Positions 1-8,174 of a stretch of DNA of 14,050 nucleotides are shown here, in pieces. Each line of letters begins with the position of its first letter. Within the stretch, counting starts at the first letter, position 1. The notes beneath the pieces are model-generated. The model did no database searches and was not told the origin of the DNA. It saw nothing but the letters and a program-made list of their open reading frames with translations. A program made the position numbers and the translations under genes. Source of the stretch: an uncultured Faecalibacterium sp. (GTDB lineage Bacteria > Bacillota > Clostridia > Oscillospirales > Ruminococcaceae); contig UQGD01000043.1 in assembly GCA_900540455.1 (NCBI GenBank), positions 1 through 14,050 of the forward strand, in the 5' to 3' direction.

Positions 1-1229
1 TCCGACAACAGCTTGTCGTACAGGGTATCGTAGCCCTGGTTCAGGGTATGCAGGATGCCTGCGATATCCCGGCGGATCGCCTCTGCATTGCCGCCCTTCT
101 GCCCCTGAACATCGTTGTAGGTGTACAGCAGCTTGAGGGTGGTGGGGATATAGTATTCCGCAAAGCGGCGGGCCTTGGGCAGGCTCTCCGGATGCGACTC
201 CAGCCAATCGCAGATGGAGCGGGTGGTGCGGTGCATATGCTCCAGCTCCTCCACTGCCCGTTCATCCCGCATCAGCTTTTTTTGTTTTTCCAGCACCTGG
301 GCAAAGCTGCGGACAGCTTCCAGGTTCATCGGTGTTTTTTCCGCTTCCGGCGGGGTCTGCTCCTGGGCAGACGGGGCCGCAGCGGCCGGTTCTGCCTTTG
401 CTTCTGCCGGGCGATAGTTCTTCTGGGCGGCGCGGTAGCTCTCCGCCGTCAAAAAGAGCCGGCCCTTTTTCTCATCCAGCCAGGCACTCAGCCAGCCTTT
501 TTTGATCAGGCGGCGCAGGTTCTTCAGGGTACGCTTCTTTTTCTCATGGGCCAGGCCCGCCAGCATCTCCAGCGGAAGCCCCTTGGATGCATCCAGTCCT
601 TCGGCTGCATCGGCATAGCAGTTCAGCTGCTTTGCCGCTTCCAGCCGGTCCGCTCCGGTGCCCACCATACCCAAAAAGCACAGTCCCACCAGGGTCAGCA
701 CCGTACCTGTCCCGTACAAAATGTCCACAGCAGTGGCGGCCAGCATAAAGCTCCCCTCAAAGGAGCTGGCCAGCACCAGGCAGGTCACACCGCCCAGACC
801 AAATAAAGCCGTAAACAGGATGCCCGCTATCAGAAAGCCCAGTCCGGCATTGTGGCGCTTCTTGGCGCTGGTACGGATCTCATCCACCGGTGTAGGCTCC
901 GGCCCCATGCCGAAGATCTGCTTTGCCCAGGCAGGCATCTCGCTGCTGGCATCCTGGGTGTTCTGTTTTTGGTATTTTGCATTGTTCCATTCGCTGCGCA
1001 GGGCCTTGCCAACCTTGGAGATCCCCAGGTTGGCGGCATCCACCACAGCACGGCCCACATCATAAGCCCGGTCCCCGATCTCCTGACCGCGGCCCTCGAA
1101 CCCATGGCGGAAGGCATCGTTTACCGTGCTGCCAAAGCTGCGGAGCTGGTTTTCCAGCTCCTGCTGCACCTGGCGTTCGGTCTCATGCTCCGATCCGTCC
1201 TGACGGGGATTTGTCTGTTCCTTGCTCAT
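1..1229 (-). CDS. xpaC: XpaC-family membrane protein (5-bromo-4-chloroindolyl phosphate hydrolysis family), 3' end outside window
   Basis: The start is an ATG at 1229, with AAGGATAAGG just upstream overlapping the stop of the preceding gene; 409 residues lie in the window and no stop is reached, so it is partial. Residues 1-125 are polar and charged. Two hydrophobic segments (about 128-153 and 160-188) form a membrane hairpin. Residues 217-262 resemble a small winged-helix-like module (RTLKNLRRLIKKGW) seen in this family. A Pro/Ala/Glu-rich linker (about 272-300) follows, then a helical C-terminal domain with the family signature FAEYYIPTTLKLLYTY (356-371). This matches the Halogen_Hydrol/XpaC family, named after an old indicator-hydrolysis phenotype; its true function is unknown and I would not call it an enzyme. 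It begins 6 bases after the FAD dehydrogenase gene, so it should be co-transcribed with it. In many Firmicutes xpaC precedes a TelA-like gene; what follows here is outside the window. The family call is fairly sure, the role is not. Confidence 0.85.
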   Translation of the reverse strand, partial: MSKEQTNPRQDGSEHETERQVQQELENQLRSFGSTVNDAFRHGFEGRGQEIGDRAYDVGRAVVDAANLGISKVGKALRSEWNNAKYQKQNTQDASSEMPAWAKQIFGMGPEPTPVDEIRTSAKKRHNAGLGFLIAGILFTALFGLGGVTCLVLASSFEGSFMLAATAVDILYGTGTVLTLVGLCFLGMVGTGADRLEAAKQLNCYADAAEGLDASKGLPLEMLAGLAHEKKKRTLKNLRRLIKKGWLSAWLDEKKGRLFLTAESYRAAQKNYRPAEAKAEPAAAAPSAQEQTPPEAEKTPMNLEAVRSFAQVLEKQKKLMRDERAVEELEHMHRTTRSICDWLESHPESLPKARRFAEYYIPTTLKLLYTYNDVQGQKGGNAEAIRRDIAGILHTLNQGYDTLYDKLLS

Positions 1230-1235
1230 TGATCC

Positions 1236-2831
1236 TTATCCTTCCGCCGGTCTGTACCGGCCGATGATCTGGCGGGCCACCCGCAGACCATCCACAGCGG
1301 CACTCATAATGCCGCCCGCATAGCCCGCACCCTCGCCGCAGGGGTACAGCCCTGCCATCTGGGTGCAGACCAGATCTTCTCCCCGCACCAAGCGCACCGG
1401 GCTGCTGGTACGGGTCTCCAAGCCGGTAAGCACCGCATCCGGTGCGGTATACCCGGCAATTTTTCGTTCATAGGCACGCAGACCGGCACGCAGGGTCTGC
1501 GCCAGCTCCTGGGGCAGCAGTGCGCCCAGATCTGCCGGTACAACGCCCCGGTCGTAGGTAGGCTGCACCCGGCCCAGTTCCAGCTTTCCTCTGCCCTCCA
1601 AAAAGCTCTGCATGGTCTCCGCCGGGGCAGCATAGGCACCCCCGGCTTTGCCCGCCTGATAAGCCCGTGCTTCCAGCTCCCGCTGGAATGCAATGGCCTT
1701 GCGGGGGTCTGCGTCAAAATCCGCAGCTCCTACGCTTACAACGACCGCTGCATTGGCATTTTTGCCGTCCCGGGCATGGTAGCTCATACCGTTGGTCACC
1801 ACCCGGCCCTCTTCACTGGCAGCCGCCACGACCTGGCCGCCGGGGCACATACAGAAAGTATAAACACAGCGTCCATCTACCTGCTGCGATAACTGGTATT
1901 CCCCTCTGGGCAGGGCAGGATGGCCCGCTGCCTGGTGGTACAGGCTTTTTTCGATCTCCGATTGCAGATGCTCTGCCCGGAAACCCACACTGAACGGTTT
2001 ACATTCCAGCCCCAGGCCGCTGTCCATCAGCATAGCAAATGTATCCCGTGCCGAGTGCCCTACGGCCAGCACCAGTGCTTGACAGGCCAAGAAGCCGGAA
2101 GTAGTCTCCACCCCTTCCAGGCGGCCATCCCGCTGCACCAGACCGGTAAGCGCGGTGTTGAAATGGACCTCGCCGCCCAGCGCCTCGATCTCCGAGCGGA
2201 TGGAGGCAATGACCCCCCGCAGCACGTCTGTGCCTACATGGGGCTTTTGCTGCCAGGCGATCTCCTTGGGCGCACCGTGCTGCAAAAACACCTGTGTAAC
2301 AAAACCGCACAGCTCATCTCCGATGCGGGTGGTGAGCTTGCCGTCCGAAAAGGTGCCCGCTCCGCCTTCGCCAAACTGGATATTGGCATTGGGGTCCAGC
2401 TGGCCGGTAGCAGAAAAATGCTCCACCGCCTGCACCCGCTGTTCCAGCGCAGGGCCGCGCTCCAGCACGATGGGACGGTACCCCTGGCGGGCCAGCAGCA
2501 GCGCTGCAAACAGTCCGGCCGGACCCAATCCGCAGACCACCGGACGGCAGCGCAGGGGGCTGCCCCCCGGCTGCAGGGTCAGCTCCACCGGACGGTGCAG
2601 CACCGCACCCGGCGTTTTTGCCGCATATGCCGGCTCTGCTGCCGGGTCCCGCAGGGTCACCGCCACGGTATAGACCAGTTTCGGCTGGCCGCGGCGGGCA
2701 TCCACGGAAAGTTTTGCCACCCCCAGATCCCCTACCTGGGCCCGGGGCACACCCAAAGCGCGCAGCGCCCGGGCAAATGCCTGTCCCTCCGGCGCATCGA
2801 GGGGCAGACGGATATCACGAACCAGGATCAT
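1236..2831 (-). CDS. uncharacterised FAD-dependent dehydrogenase (COG2509 type)
   Basis: 531 residues. An N-terminal region of about 95 residues precedes a Rossmann dinucleotide-binding motif GLGPAGLFAALLLARQGY (101-118) with an acidic residue (E124) at the end of the second strand, as expected for FAD binding. The block FGEGGAGTFSDGKL (153-166) and the C-terminal glycine-rich GEGAGYAGGIMSAAVDGLR, which would cap the flavin, are typical of the COG2509 family. The substrate and partner are unknown; the protein is probably cytosolic, as no signal or membrane segment is seen. The ATG at 2831 has an ideal GGAGG nine bases upstream. It lies 25 bases after cdaR and 6 bases before xpaC, so it belongs to the same operon. 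Homologues are widespread in Clostridia but I know of no defined reaction. The fold and family are well supported; any link to c-di-AMP is only by position. Confidence 0.9.
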   Translation of the reverse strand: MILVRDIRLPLDAPEGQAFARALRALGVPRAQVGDLGVAKLSVDARRGQPKLVYTVAVTLRDPAAEPAYAAKTPGAVLHRPVELTLQPGGSPLRCRPVVCGLGPAGLFAALLLARQGYRPIVLERGPALEQRVQAVEHFSATGQLDPNANIQFGEGGAGTFSDGKLTTRIGDELCGFVTQVFLQHGAPKEIAWQQKPHVGTDVLRGVIASIRSEIEALGGEVHFNTALTGLVQRDGRLEGVETTSGFLACQALVLAVGHSARDTFAMLMDSGLGLECKPFSVGFRAEHLQSEIEKSLYHQAAGHPALPRGEYQLSQQVDGRCVYTFCMCPGGQVVAAASEEGRVVTNGMSYHARDGKNANAAVVVSVGAADFDADPRKAIAFQRELEARAYQAGKAGGAYAAPAETMQSFLEGRGKLELGRVQPTYDRGVVPADLGALLPQELAQTLRAGLRAYERKIAGYTAPDAVLTGLETRTSSPVRLVRGEDLVCTQMAGLYPCGEGAGYAGGIMSAAVDGLRVARQIIGRYRPAEG

Positions 2832-2856
2832 TTTTCTGTCCCTCCGATTCGGTCGC

Positions 2857-4137
2857 TCAATTACTGACGATCTCGCACTGGATCACATAGCTGCCCAGCG
2901 CAAAGATCTGGTTGTTGGACGGTACATACAGCCGGCAGGCAATGTTCTGGCGGCCCATCGACACCGAGAAATCCCGGGCATCGACCTCTACCACCACCTG
3001 CTCCGGCGTCAGGCTTTCCACCGCTCCCTTGGGTCCGCAGAGTTCCACGTTCATCAAACGCTCGGTCTCCACGGTCAGCTGATAGGAGGCAGGCAGGTTG
3101 ATCACCTGGACGCACTCAGCCGGCAGGTTCATCTTTTTGGTCTCCATCTGCGAACAGTCGAAGCTGACCGTAATGGAGTCTAGATTATCCAGCAGGTGGA
3201 TATTCTCCGGCAGCTCGATGGGCATCTCATAGACCTTATCCAGCGCAAAGGTGGACAGGTCGATGGTACCCACCGACACCCCGGACAGGGAGCTGACTAC
3301 CGATTCCGGACCGGCAATATTCAGCTTTTCCTTACTGAGAGTATAGCGCAGCACCGAGCTGTCAAAGTTGCGGGGCGCGTTGATAAAGCTGATCTCCACC
3401 GGCAGGGTGGCCATTTTATACACCTGTAAGGTCACATCCACGCTGTCCTCGTCCAGTGTCGTATACTCAAACTCCACCTCACTGCCCCCCTGGGTGTAGA
3501 ACCGCAGGCGGGTATTCAGGGTGACAGTCTCGGTCAGCTGCCCCTCGTAGGCAGCCTCTGCGGTGCAGCTCTTGATCTTGCTGAGCTCCCGGCTGGGGCC
3601 AGAAAGGGTGACCGTCTCTTTGGAGACCGCTGTATCATACAGGATATAGCCGTCTGCCACCCGCAGATAGTTTGTTTTGATCTGGACGGGGAGGGTCTTT
3701 TTCTCCACCACATCAAACTCCACCGCAACGGTATTATCCGTTCCTTCGATGGAAACATTCACATTGTTTACCCCGCCGCTGATGGCACGCACCCGCAGGC
3801 GAAGGGTCTTTTCTCCGCTGTCCCGCACACTGGACCAGTCCGGATAGACCACAAAATCCGCAGCGGTCATCCCGCCAATGGTATAGCCATCTCCCGACAG
3901 CTTGAGCGTGACCGTCTTTTCCGGGGCATTGATGATACTAAGCCCTCTGGAAGTATAGGCAGCGGACTCATAGGTATAATCCACCGGCACATTGGCAATG
4001 GTGCGGGTGGTATCGGGCTTGACCACAATGGTCACAGCCATCCAGGCCAGCACTGCCAGAAAGACTGCCAGGACCATACGGATGCGGCGGTCGTTCAGCG
4101 GGGTAAAGCGGCCCGGCTTGTTCGGTTCAGTTTTCAT
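2857..4137 (-). CDS. cdaR: CdaR, YbbR-domain regulator of the diadenylate cyclase
   Basis: 426 residues: a short basic cytosolic tail, one membrane helix (about 19-38), then an extracytoplasmic region with about four YbbR repeats. The repeats begin near NVPVDYTYES, LPVQIKTNYL, LPVEISFINA and NLPAECVQVI, and each carries the typical 'xVxLxGP' strand (VTLSGPSREL, LNIAGPESVV, VELCGPKGAV). In Firmicutes CdaR binds the membrane cyclase CdaA and changes its activity, so c-di-AMP output can respond to conditions outside the cell. Its ATG overlaps the cdaA stop by four bases (ATGA), which implies translational coupling and near-stoichiometric production. In Bacillus and relatives glmM follows cdaR; here an FAD dehydrogenase gene follows after 25 bases. 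The length and repeat number are normal for the family. Confidence 0.93.
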   Translation of the reverse strand: MKTEPNKPGRFTPLNDRRIRMVLAVFLAVLAWMAVTIVVKPDTTRTIANVPVDYTYESAAYTSRGLSIINAPEKTVTLKLSGDGYTIGGMTAADFVVYPDWSSVRDSGEKTLRLRVRAISGGVNNVNVSIEGTDNTVAVEFDVVEKKTLPVQIKTNYLRVADGYILYDTAVSKETVTLSGPSRELSKIKSCTAEAAYEGQLTETVTLNTRLRFYTQGGSEVEFEYTTLDEDSVDVTLQVYKMATLPVEISFINAPRNFDSSVLRYTLSKEKLNIAGPESVVSSLSGVSVGTIDLSTFALDKVYEMPIELPENIHLLDNLDSITVSFDCSQMETKKMNLPAECVQVINLPASYQLTVETERLMNVELCGPKGAVESLTPEQVVVEVDARDFSVSMGRQNIACRLYVPSNNQIFALGSYVIQCEIVSN

Positions 4138-5036
4138 TCCTGCTCCCCCTCGTCTTTTTGCATCACCCGTGCCAGCAGCGCACGTCCCCGGCCTTTCCAG
4201 CCTTCTACTGCGGTTTTTTCAGCGGCAGTTTCTTTGGGGATCATCTCATCCACCAGCCGTGTGTACAAGGTCTGACGGTCAAAGTGACGGATCAGCACGC
4301 CATTTTTCGCCATGGAGATGATGCCCGTCTCCTCACTGACCACAATGGCGATCGCATCCGAGTTCTCCGCAATGCCCAAGCAAGCCCGGTGGCGGGTGCC
4401 CATGTCCTTGCCCAGGTCCAGGTTATTGGACAAAGGCAGCACACAGCCCGCTGCTTTGATCCGGCCATTCTCGATGATGGCTGCGCCGTCATGGAGGGGG
4501 GTGCCCTCATAAAAGATCGTGCCCAGCACCTCCAGATTGACCTCGCTGTTCACCGGCGTACCGGTGCGGACGATCTCAGACAGGTTGGTATGGCGCTCCA
4601 ATACGATCAATGCGCCGGTCTTTGTCTCCGAAAAACGCTCTGCCGCATCGCAAATGGCAATAATGGCACTGCGCCAGGCCCCTTTAAGGCTGGGGTCGTT
4701 GTACCGCCCTTTCATGCTGAACAGTTTGGCTGCCCATTGGTCGGTCTGACCCATGCTTTCCAGCGCACGGCGGATCTCCGGCTGGAACAACACCACCAAG
4801 GTCAGCAGGCCCACCTGCAGCAGCGAGTTCAGCAGCCAGGTGACGGTGCGCATATTCATCATGTTGGCGATCAGGTATACAGCCAGGACCACCAGTGCGC
4901 CTTTGGCCAGCTGGCCTGCCCGGGTACGGTTGATGATGCCCAGCAGCTGATAGATCAAAAATGCGATGATGATGATATCCAACAAATCTGCCAGATGGAA
5001 GGTCTGGAAGTTGGCGATGATCGACTCAAAACTCAT
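4134..5036 (-). CDS. cdaA: CdaA, membrane diadenylate cyclase (c-di-AMP synthase)
   Basis: 300 residues, the usual size. Three N-terminal membrane helices (about 17-35, 42-60, 67-85) precede a DAC (DisA_N) domain. Catalytic motifs are intact: GALIVLER (141-148), DGA at 183-185 in TPLHDGAAII, and RHR at 215-217 in GTRHRACLGIAE, followed by SEETG (234-238). The enzyme joins two ATP molecules into 3',5'-cyclic di-AMP with metal help. That second messenger binds potassium and osmolyte transporters and controls turgor and wall integrity. The last 30 or so residues after the cyclase core are charged and probably flexible. The start at 5036 has GGGG about nine bases upstream, with a further AGGA directly before it. 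It begins 41 bases after ispDF and its stop overlaps the cdaR start. Confidence 0.95.
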   Translation of the reverse strand: MSFESIIANFQTFHLADLLDIIIIAFLIYQLLGIINRTRAGQLAKGALVVLAVYLIANMMNMRTVTWLLNSLLQVGLLTLVVLFQPEIRRALESMGQTDQWAAKLFSMKGRYNDPSLKGAWRSAIIAICDAAERFSETKTGALIVLERHTNLSEIVRTGTPVNSEVNLEVLGTIFYEGTPLHDGAAIIENGRIKAAGCVLPLSNNLDLGKDMGTRHRACLGIAENSDAIAIVVSEETGIISMAKNGVLIRHFDRQTLYTRLVDEMIPKETAAEKTAVEGWKGRGRALLARVMQKDEGEQE

Positions 5037-5077
5037 TCCTAGCGTCCCCTGTCCTCTCTATACAAGCAGCAGCTTTG

Positions 5078-6244
5078 TTACCGCCGCTCCAGCAGGGCCA
5101 CGGCATGGGCTGCAATGCCCAGCCCCTGGCCGGTAAAGCCCAGATGTTCCTCTGTGGTGGCCTTCACGCTCACAGCCTCCACCTCCAGCCCCAGTGCCTG
5201 GGCCAGATTTTCCCGCATGGCGGGGATATACGGGGCCAGCTTGGGGCGCTGGCACAGCAGCGTTGCGTCCAGGTTTGCCACCTTCCAGCCTGCCTGTGCC
5301 AGGATGCGGGCTACATGGCGGGCCAGCTCCAGGCTGTCGGCCCCAGCATACGCGGGGTCTGTATCCGGGAAGTGCCGCCCGATGTCTCCCAAAGCTGCGC
5401 CGCCCAGTACGGCGTCCATCACAGCATGGGTCAGCACATCTGCATCCGAGTGGCCGTCCAGACCTTTTTCAAAGGGGACCTCCACGCCGCCCAGGATGAG
5501 CTTGCGCCCCTCTACCAGGCGGTGAACATCGTATCCATGACCGATCCGCATTTTGCACTCTCCCTTTGCTTCCGGGCGGGGCAGATCCTCCCGGGTCGTG
5601 ATCTTGATATTGGCGTAATCTCCCTGGGTCAGCTGCACCGGGCGGCCGGTCAACTCAAACAGACTGCAATCATCCGTGACGAGCCGTGCCTTTTCCGGGT
5701 CCAGCGAGGCCAGCGCCTCCAGGTACGCCGCACGCTCAAAGCACTGCGGCGTCTGCACTGCATACAAGGTGCTGCGATCCGGCGTAGCCTGTACCATGCA
5801 GTCCGGGGGCACGATGCGTCCATCCCCGGCCAATGCCTGCTTGACCGTATCCTTGACCGGCACTGCCGGAGCCGCTGCCCCCTGCTGTGCAGCGGCCAGC
5901 AGCACCGCCTGGATCACAGTCTGGCTGACAAATGGGCGGGCTGCGTCATGGATAGCCACCAGCTCGCCGTTTGCTGCCAGCACCCCGTTTTTGGCGCTTT
6001 CTGCCCGGGTGGCTCCGCCGTCCACCACCTGTACCGGCTTGCTGCACAGGCGGGCCTCCTGCTCCAGCTGTGCGCGGTTTTTGCCCGCCACCAGGATCAG
6101 CTCGCTCACCAGCGGACAGCTGTCAAAGGCGCGGATGCTGCGGCGCAGCACCGTCTCGCCCCCCAGGTCCGCACGAAGTTTGTCAAATCCCATCCGGGTG
6201 GAGGAACCTGCCGCCACCAGAACCGCCGATACGCTTTTTTCCAT
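5078..6244 (-). CDS. ispDF: bifunctional IspD-IspF fusion enzyme of the MEP isoprenoid pathway
   Basis: 388 residues in two domains. Residues 1-225 are IspD (MEP cytidylyltransferase): nucleotide-binding loop AAGSSTRMGFDK (11-22), HDAARPFV (99-106), YAVQTPQCF (161-169) and a C-terminal NIKIT lysine. Residues 232-388 are IspF (2-C-methyl-D-erythritol 2,4-cyclodiphosphate synthase): metal ligands in GHGYDVHRL and GHSDADVLTHAVMDA, then ALGDIGRHFPDTD and ATTEEHLGFTG. Together they catalyse two non-consecutive steps of isopentenyl diphosphate synthesis; IspE, the intervening enzyme, is not in the window. I chose the ATG at 6244: AGGGTG lies about seven bases upstream and the IspD fold begins there, whereas an in-frame ATG at 6307 sits inside the likely transcription start region. 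It is the first gene of the operon that continues into cdaA. An internal ribosome-binding site precedes the IspF half (listed separately). Confidence 0.93.
   Translation of the reverse strand: MEKSVSAVLVAAGSSTRMGFDKLRADLGGETVLRRSIRAFDSCPLVSELILVAGKNRAQLEQEARLCSKPVQVVDGGATRAESAKNGVLAANGELVAIHDAARPFVSQTVIQAVLLAAAQQGAAAPAVPVKDTVKQALAGDGRIVPPDCMVQATPDRSTLYAVQTPQCFERAAYLEALASLDPEKARLVTDDCSLFELTGRPVQLTQGDYANIKITTREDLPRPEAKGECKMRIGHGYDVHRLVEGRKLILGGVEVPFEKGLDGHSDADVLTHAVMDAVLGGAALGDIGRHFPDTDPAYAGADSLELARHVARILAQAGWKVANLDATLLCQRPKLAPYIPAMRENLAQALGLEVEAVSVKATTEEHLGFTGQGLGIAAHAVALLERR
5549..5567 (-). promoter_or_regulatory. internal Shine-Dalgarno and ATG at the start of the IspF domain
   Basis: On the minus strand AAAGGGAG (5560-5567) lies exactly eight bases before an in-frame ATG (5549-5551). 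That ATG is the first codon of the canonical IspF sequence MRIGHGYDVH. Starting there would give a free-standing 157-residue IspF, the normal length of the monofunctional enzyme. The motif is seen directly; its use in the cell is inference. Confidence 0.5.
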
Positions 6245-6310
6245 TTTGTCACCCTGCTTCGCACAAAGCCCCGCCCTGTCAAGGCCGGACCCAAATATTA
6301 CATACACTTT

Positions 6311-6339
6311 ATTATAACGTATCAGCCAGCAAACTGCAA
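6311..6339 (-). promoter_or_regulatory. promoter of the ispDF-cdaA-cdaR operon
   Basis: Read on the minus strand, a -35 box TTGCAG (6334-6339) and a perfect -10 box TATAAT (6311-6316) are separated by 17 bases. Transcription would start near 6304, giving a leader of about 60 bases before ispDF. The pgm terminator lies just upstream, so this promoter is needed to drive the operon. Confidence 0.8.
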
Positions 6340-6366
6340 CTGCTTATGACACAGGGAAACCGGCGC

Positions 6367-6410
6367 AAAAAAGCCCCGCACCCCTGCCGGAACCGGCAGA
6401 AGTGCGGGGC
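6367..6410 (-). terminator. intrinsic terminator after pgm
   Basis: On the minus strand a nine-pair GC-rich outer stem (GCCCCGCAC with GTGCGGGGC, 6402-6410 and 6373-6381) continues through a small internal loop into CTGCCGG/CCGGCAG with a two-base loop. It is followed at once by six T (6367-6372). It starts 18 bases after the phosphoglucomutase stop and separates that gene from the ispDF operon. Confidence 0.93.
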
Positions 6411-6428
6411 AAAGGCATCTATTGTATC

Positions 6429-8111
6429 TTACTCCAGGATGGGGGCAATGGCAGCAGCCAATGCATCTTTCTGGGCCTGTGCCTCAGCCAGGTCCTTGCC
6501 CAGAGTGGTGAAGTAGGTCTTGATCTTCGGCTCGGTGCCGGAAGGACGCACCACCACGGTAGCGCCGCCCTCCAGGGTGTAGATCAGCACGTTGGCGGCG
6601 GGCAGTCCGGTCTGCTCCGGCTTGAGGTAATCCGTCACCTTGACCACCTTCAGGCCAGCCAGCTCCTGGGGCGGGTCATTCCGCAGGCCCTGCATGATGC
6701 TGGCCATCTTGTCCATGCCGGTCAGTCCCGGGAACTCAAAGCTATCCACCTTGTTCAAGTAGCGGCCATACTGCTGATACAGCTCTTCCAAACGCTGCTT
6801 GATGGAGGAACCAATGCTGCGGTAGTAAGCAGCCATCTCGCAGATCAGCATAGAGCCGATGACAGCGTCCTTATCCCGGACATAGGGGCCAGCCAGATAG
6901 CCGTAGCTCTCCTCAAAGCCGAAGATGAAGCGATCCACCTCGCCTGCGGCCTCCAGGTTTGCGATCTGGTCACCGATCCACTTAAAGCCGGTGAGCACAT
7001 TGCGCATCTCCACGCCGTAATGGGCAGCCACTGCGTCCGCCAGCGGGGTGGACACGATGGACTTGACAGCCACCGGGTTTTTGGGCATGGTGCCCTTCTC
7101 GATGCGGCCTGCGCAGATATAATCCAGCAGCAGGACACCCATCTCGTTGCCGGACACCAGCTCGTAGCTGCCGTCCGGGCACTTCATGGCAATGCCCACC
7201 CGGTCTGCATCCGGGTCGGTGGCCAGCATCAGGTCGGCGCCGGTCTCGGTAGCCAGCTCCAGGCCCAGTTTCAGTGCCTCAAAGATCTCCGGGTTCGGGT
7301 AAGAGCAGGTGGTAAAGTAGCCGTTGGGGTACTCCTGCTCCGGTACGATGGTGATATCGGTAATGCCCATATCGTTCAGCACATGGGTGACCGGCACCAG
7401 GCCAGAGCCGTTCAGCGGGCTGTACACCAGTTTCAGGCCAGCAGTGCGGCACAGGCCGGGGCGGACCTGGCGGGCTTCGATCGCCTCGTACAGAGCAGCC
7501 TTGCAGTCCTCCCCCACAAAACGGATCAGACCGTTTTCCACGCCTTCGGCAAAGGAGATATACTTTGCGCCGGTGAGCACATCGGTCTTTTGGATCTCAG
7601 CGTACACAATGGCCGCTGCGTCATCGGTCATCTGGCAGCCATCCGGGCCGTAGGCTTTGTAGCCGTTGTACTTGGCCGGGTTGTGGGAGGCCGTGACCAT
7701 GATGCCCGCATTGCACTGGTAATAACGGGTGGCAAAGCTCAGTGCAGGCACCGGCATCAGTGCATCATAGATGCGCACCTTGATGCCGTTGGCTGCCAGA
7801 ACGCCCGCTGCGGTCTTGGCAAACACGTCGCTCTTCAGGCGGCTGTCATAGCTGATCGCCACCGTCTGGCTGCCGCCCTGGGTCTTGACCCAGTTGGCCA
7901 GGCCCTGGGTGGCCTGACGGACCACATAGATATTCATCCGGTTGGTGCCAGCCCCCAGGACGCCCCGCAGGCCGGCTGTGCCAAACTTCAGCGCCACAGC
8001 AAAGCGGTCCTTGATCTCCTCGTCGTTCCCCTCGATCTTTGCAAGCTCCGGCTTCAGGTCGGCATCCTCCAGCTCGGCTGCCAGCCAGCGCTTATACTCT
8101 TCTTGATACAT
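6429..8111 (-). CDS. pgm: phosphoglucomutase/phosphomannomutase (alpha-D-phosphohexomutase family)
   Basis: 560 residues, the size of the long PGM2/PgcA-like subgroup common in Firmicutes rather than GlmM (about 450). All four active-site elements are present: the phosphoserine loop VTASHNPAKYNGYK (S142), the metal-binding DPDADRVG (299-306), the sugar-binding GFEESYGY (398-405) and the phosphate-binding RPSGTEPK (522-529). It should interconvert hexose 1- and 6-phosphates, feeding glucose 1-phosphate to glycogen and UDP-glucose synthesis; the exact sugar preference cannot be read from the sequence. The start at 8111 has AAGGTG about seven bases upstream and the N-terminus MYQEEYKRWL is typical. 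It stands alone between its own promoter (8175-8203) and terminator (6367-6410). It is not an obvious substitute for GlmM, although it neighbours cdaA. Confidence 0.94.
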   Translation of the reverse strand: MYQEEYKRWLAAELEDADLKPELAKIEGNDEEIKDRFAVALKFGTAGLRGVLGAGTNRMNIYVVRQATQGLANWVKTQGGSQTVAISYDSRLKSDVFAKTAAGVLAANGIKVRIYDALMPVPALSFATRYYQCNAGIMVTASHNPAKYNGYKAYGPDGCQMTDDAAAIVYAEIQKTDVLTGAKYISFAEGVENGLIRFVGEDCKAALYEAIEARQVRPGLCRTAGLKLVYSPLNGSGLVPVTHVLNDMGITDITIVPEQEYPNGYFTTCSYPNPEIFEALKLGLELATETGADLMLATDPDADRVGIAMKCPDGSYELVSGNEMGVLLLDYICAGRIEKGTMPKNPVAVKSIVSTPLADAVAAHYGVEMRNVLTGFKWIGDQIANLEAAGEVDRFIFGFEESYGYLAGPYVRDKDAVIGSMLICEMAAYYRSIGSSIKQRLEELYQQYGRYLNKVDSFEFPGLTGMDKMASIMQGLRNDPPQELAGLKVVKVTDYLKPEQTGLPAANVLIYTLEGGATVVVRPSGTEPKIKTYFTTLGKDLAEAQAQKDALAAAIAPILE

Positions 8112-8174
8112 TGTTGCACACCTTACCTTTGCAGATTATTCTGGAAAACCGATTGGTTAAAACCATCCATCTAT

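Noticed and set aside
48..806. 252-residue plus-strand open frame opposite xpaC
   Set aside because: The minus strand gives a well-formed XpaC protein with membrane hairpin and signature; the plus frame is Cys/His/Gln-rich with no family resemblance.
6245..6307. Longer start for ispDF at 6307
   Set aside because: That ATG falls at the predicted transcription start, lacks an SD, and adds 21 residues not typical of IspD; 6244 has AGGGTG at proper spacing.
5075..6349. 424-residue plus-strand open frame opposite ispDF
   Set aside because: Antisense shadow of a clear IspD-IspF; it runs through the ispDF promoter and has no recognisable domain or ribosome-binding site.
6429..8111. Reading the phosphohexomutase as GlmM because it neighbours cdaA
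   Set aside because: At 560 residues with PGM2-type landmarks it fits the long phosphoglucomutase subgroup, and it is a separate transcription unit with its own terminator.
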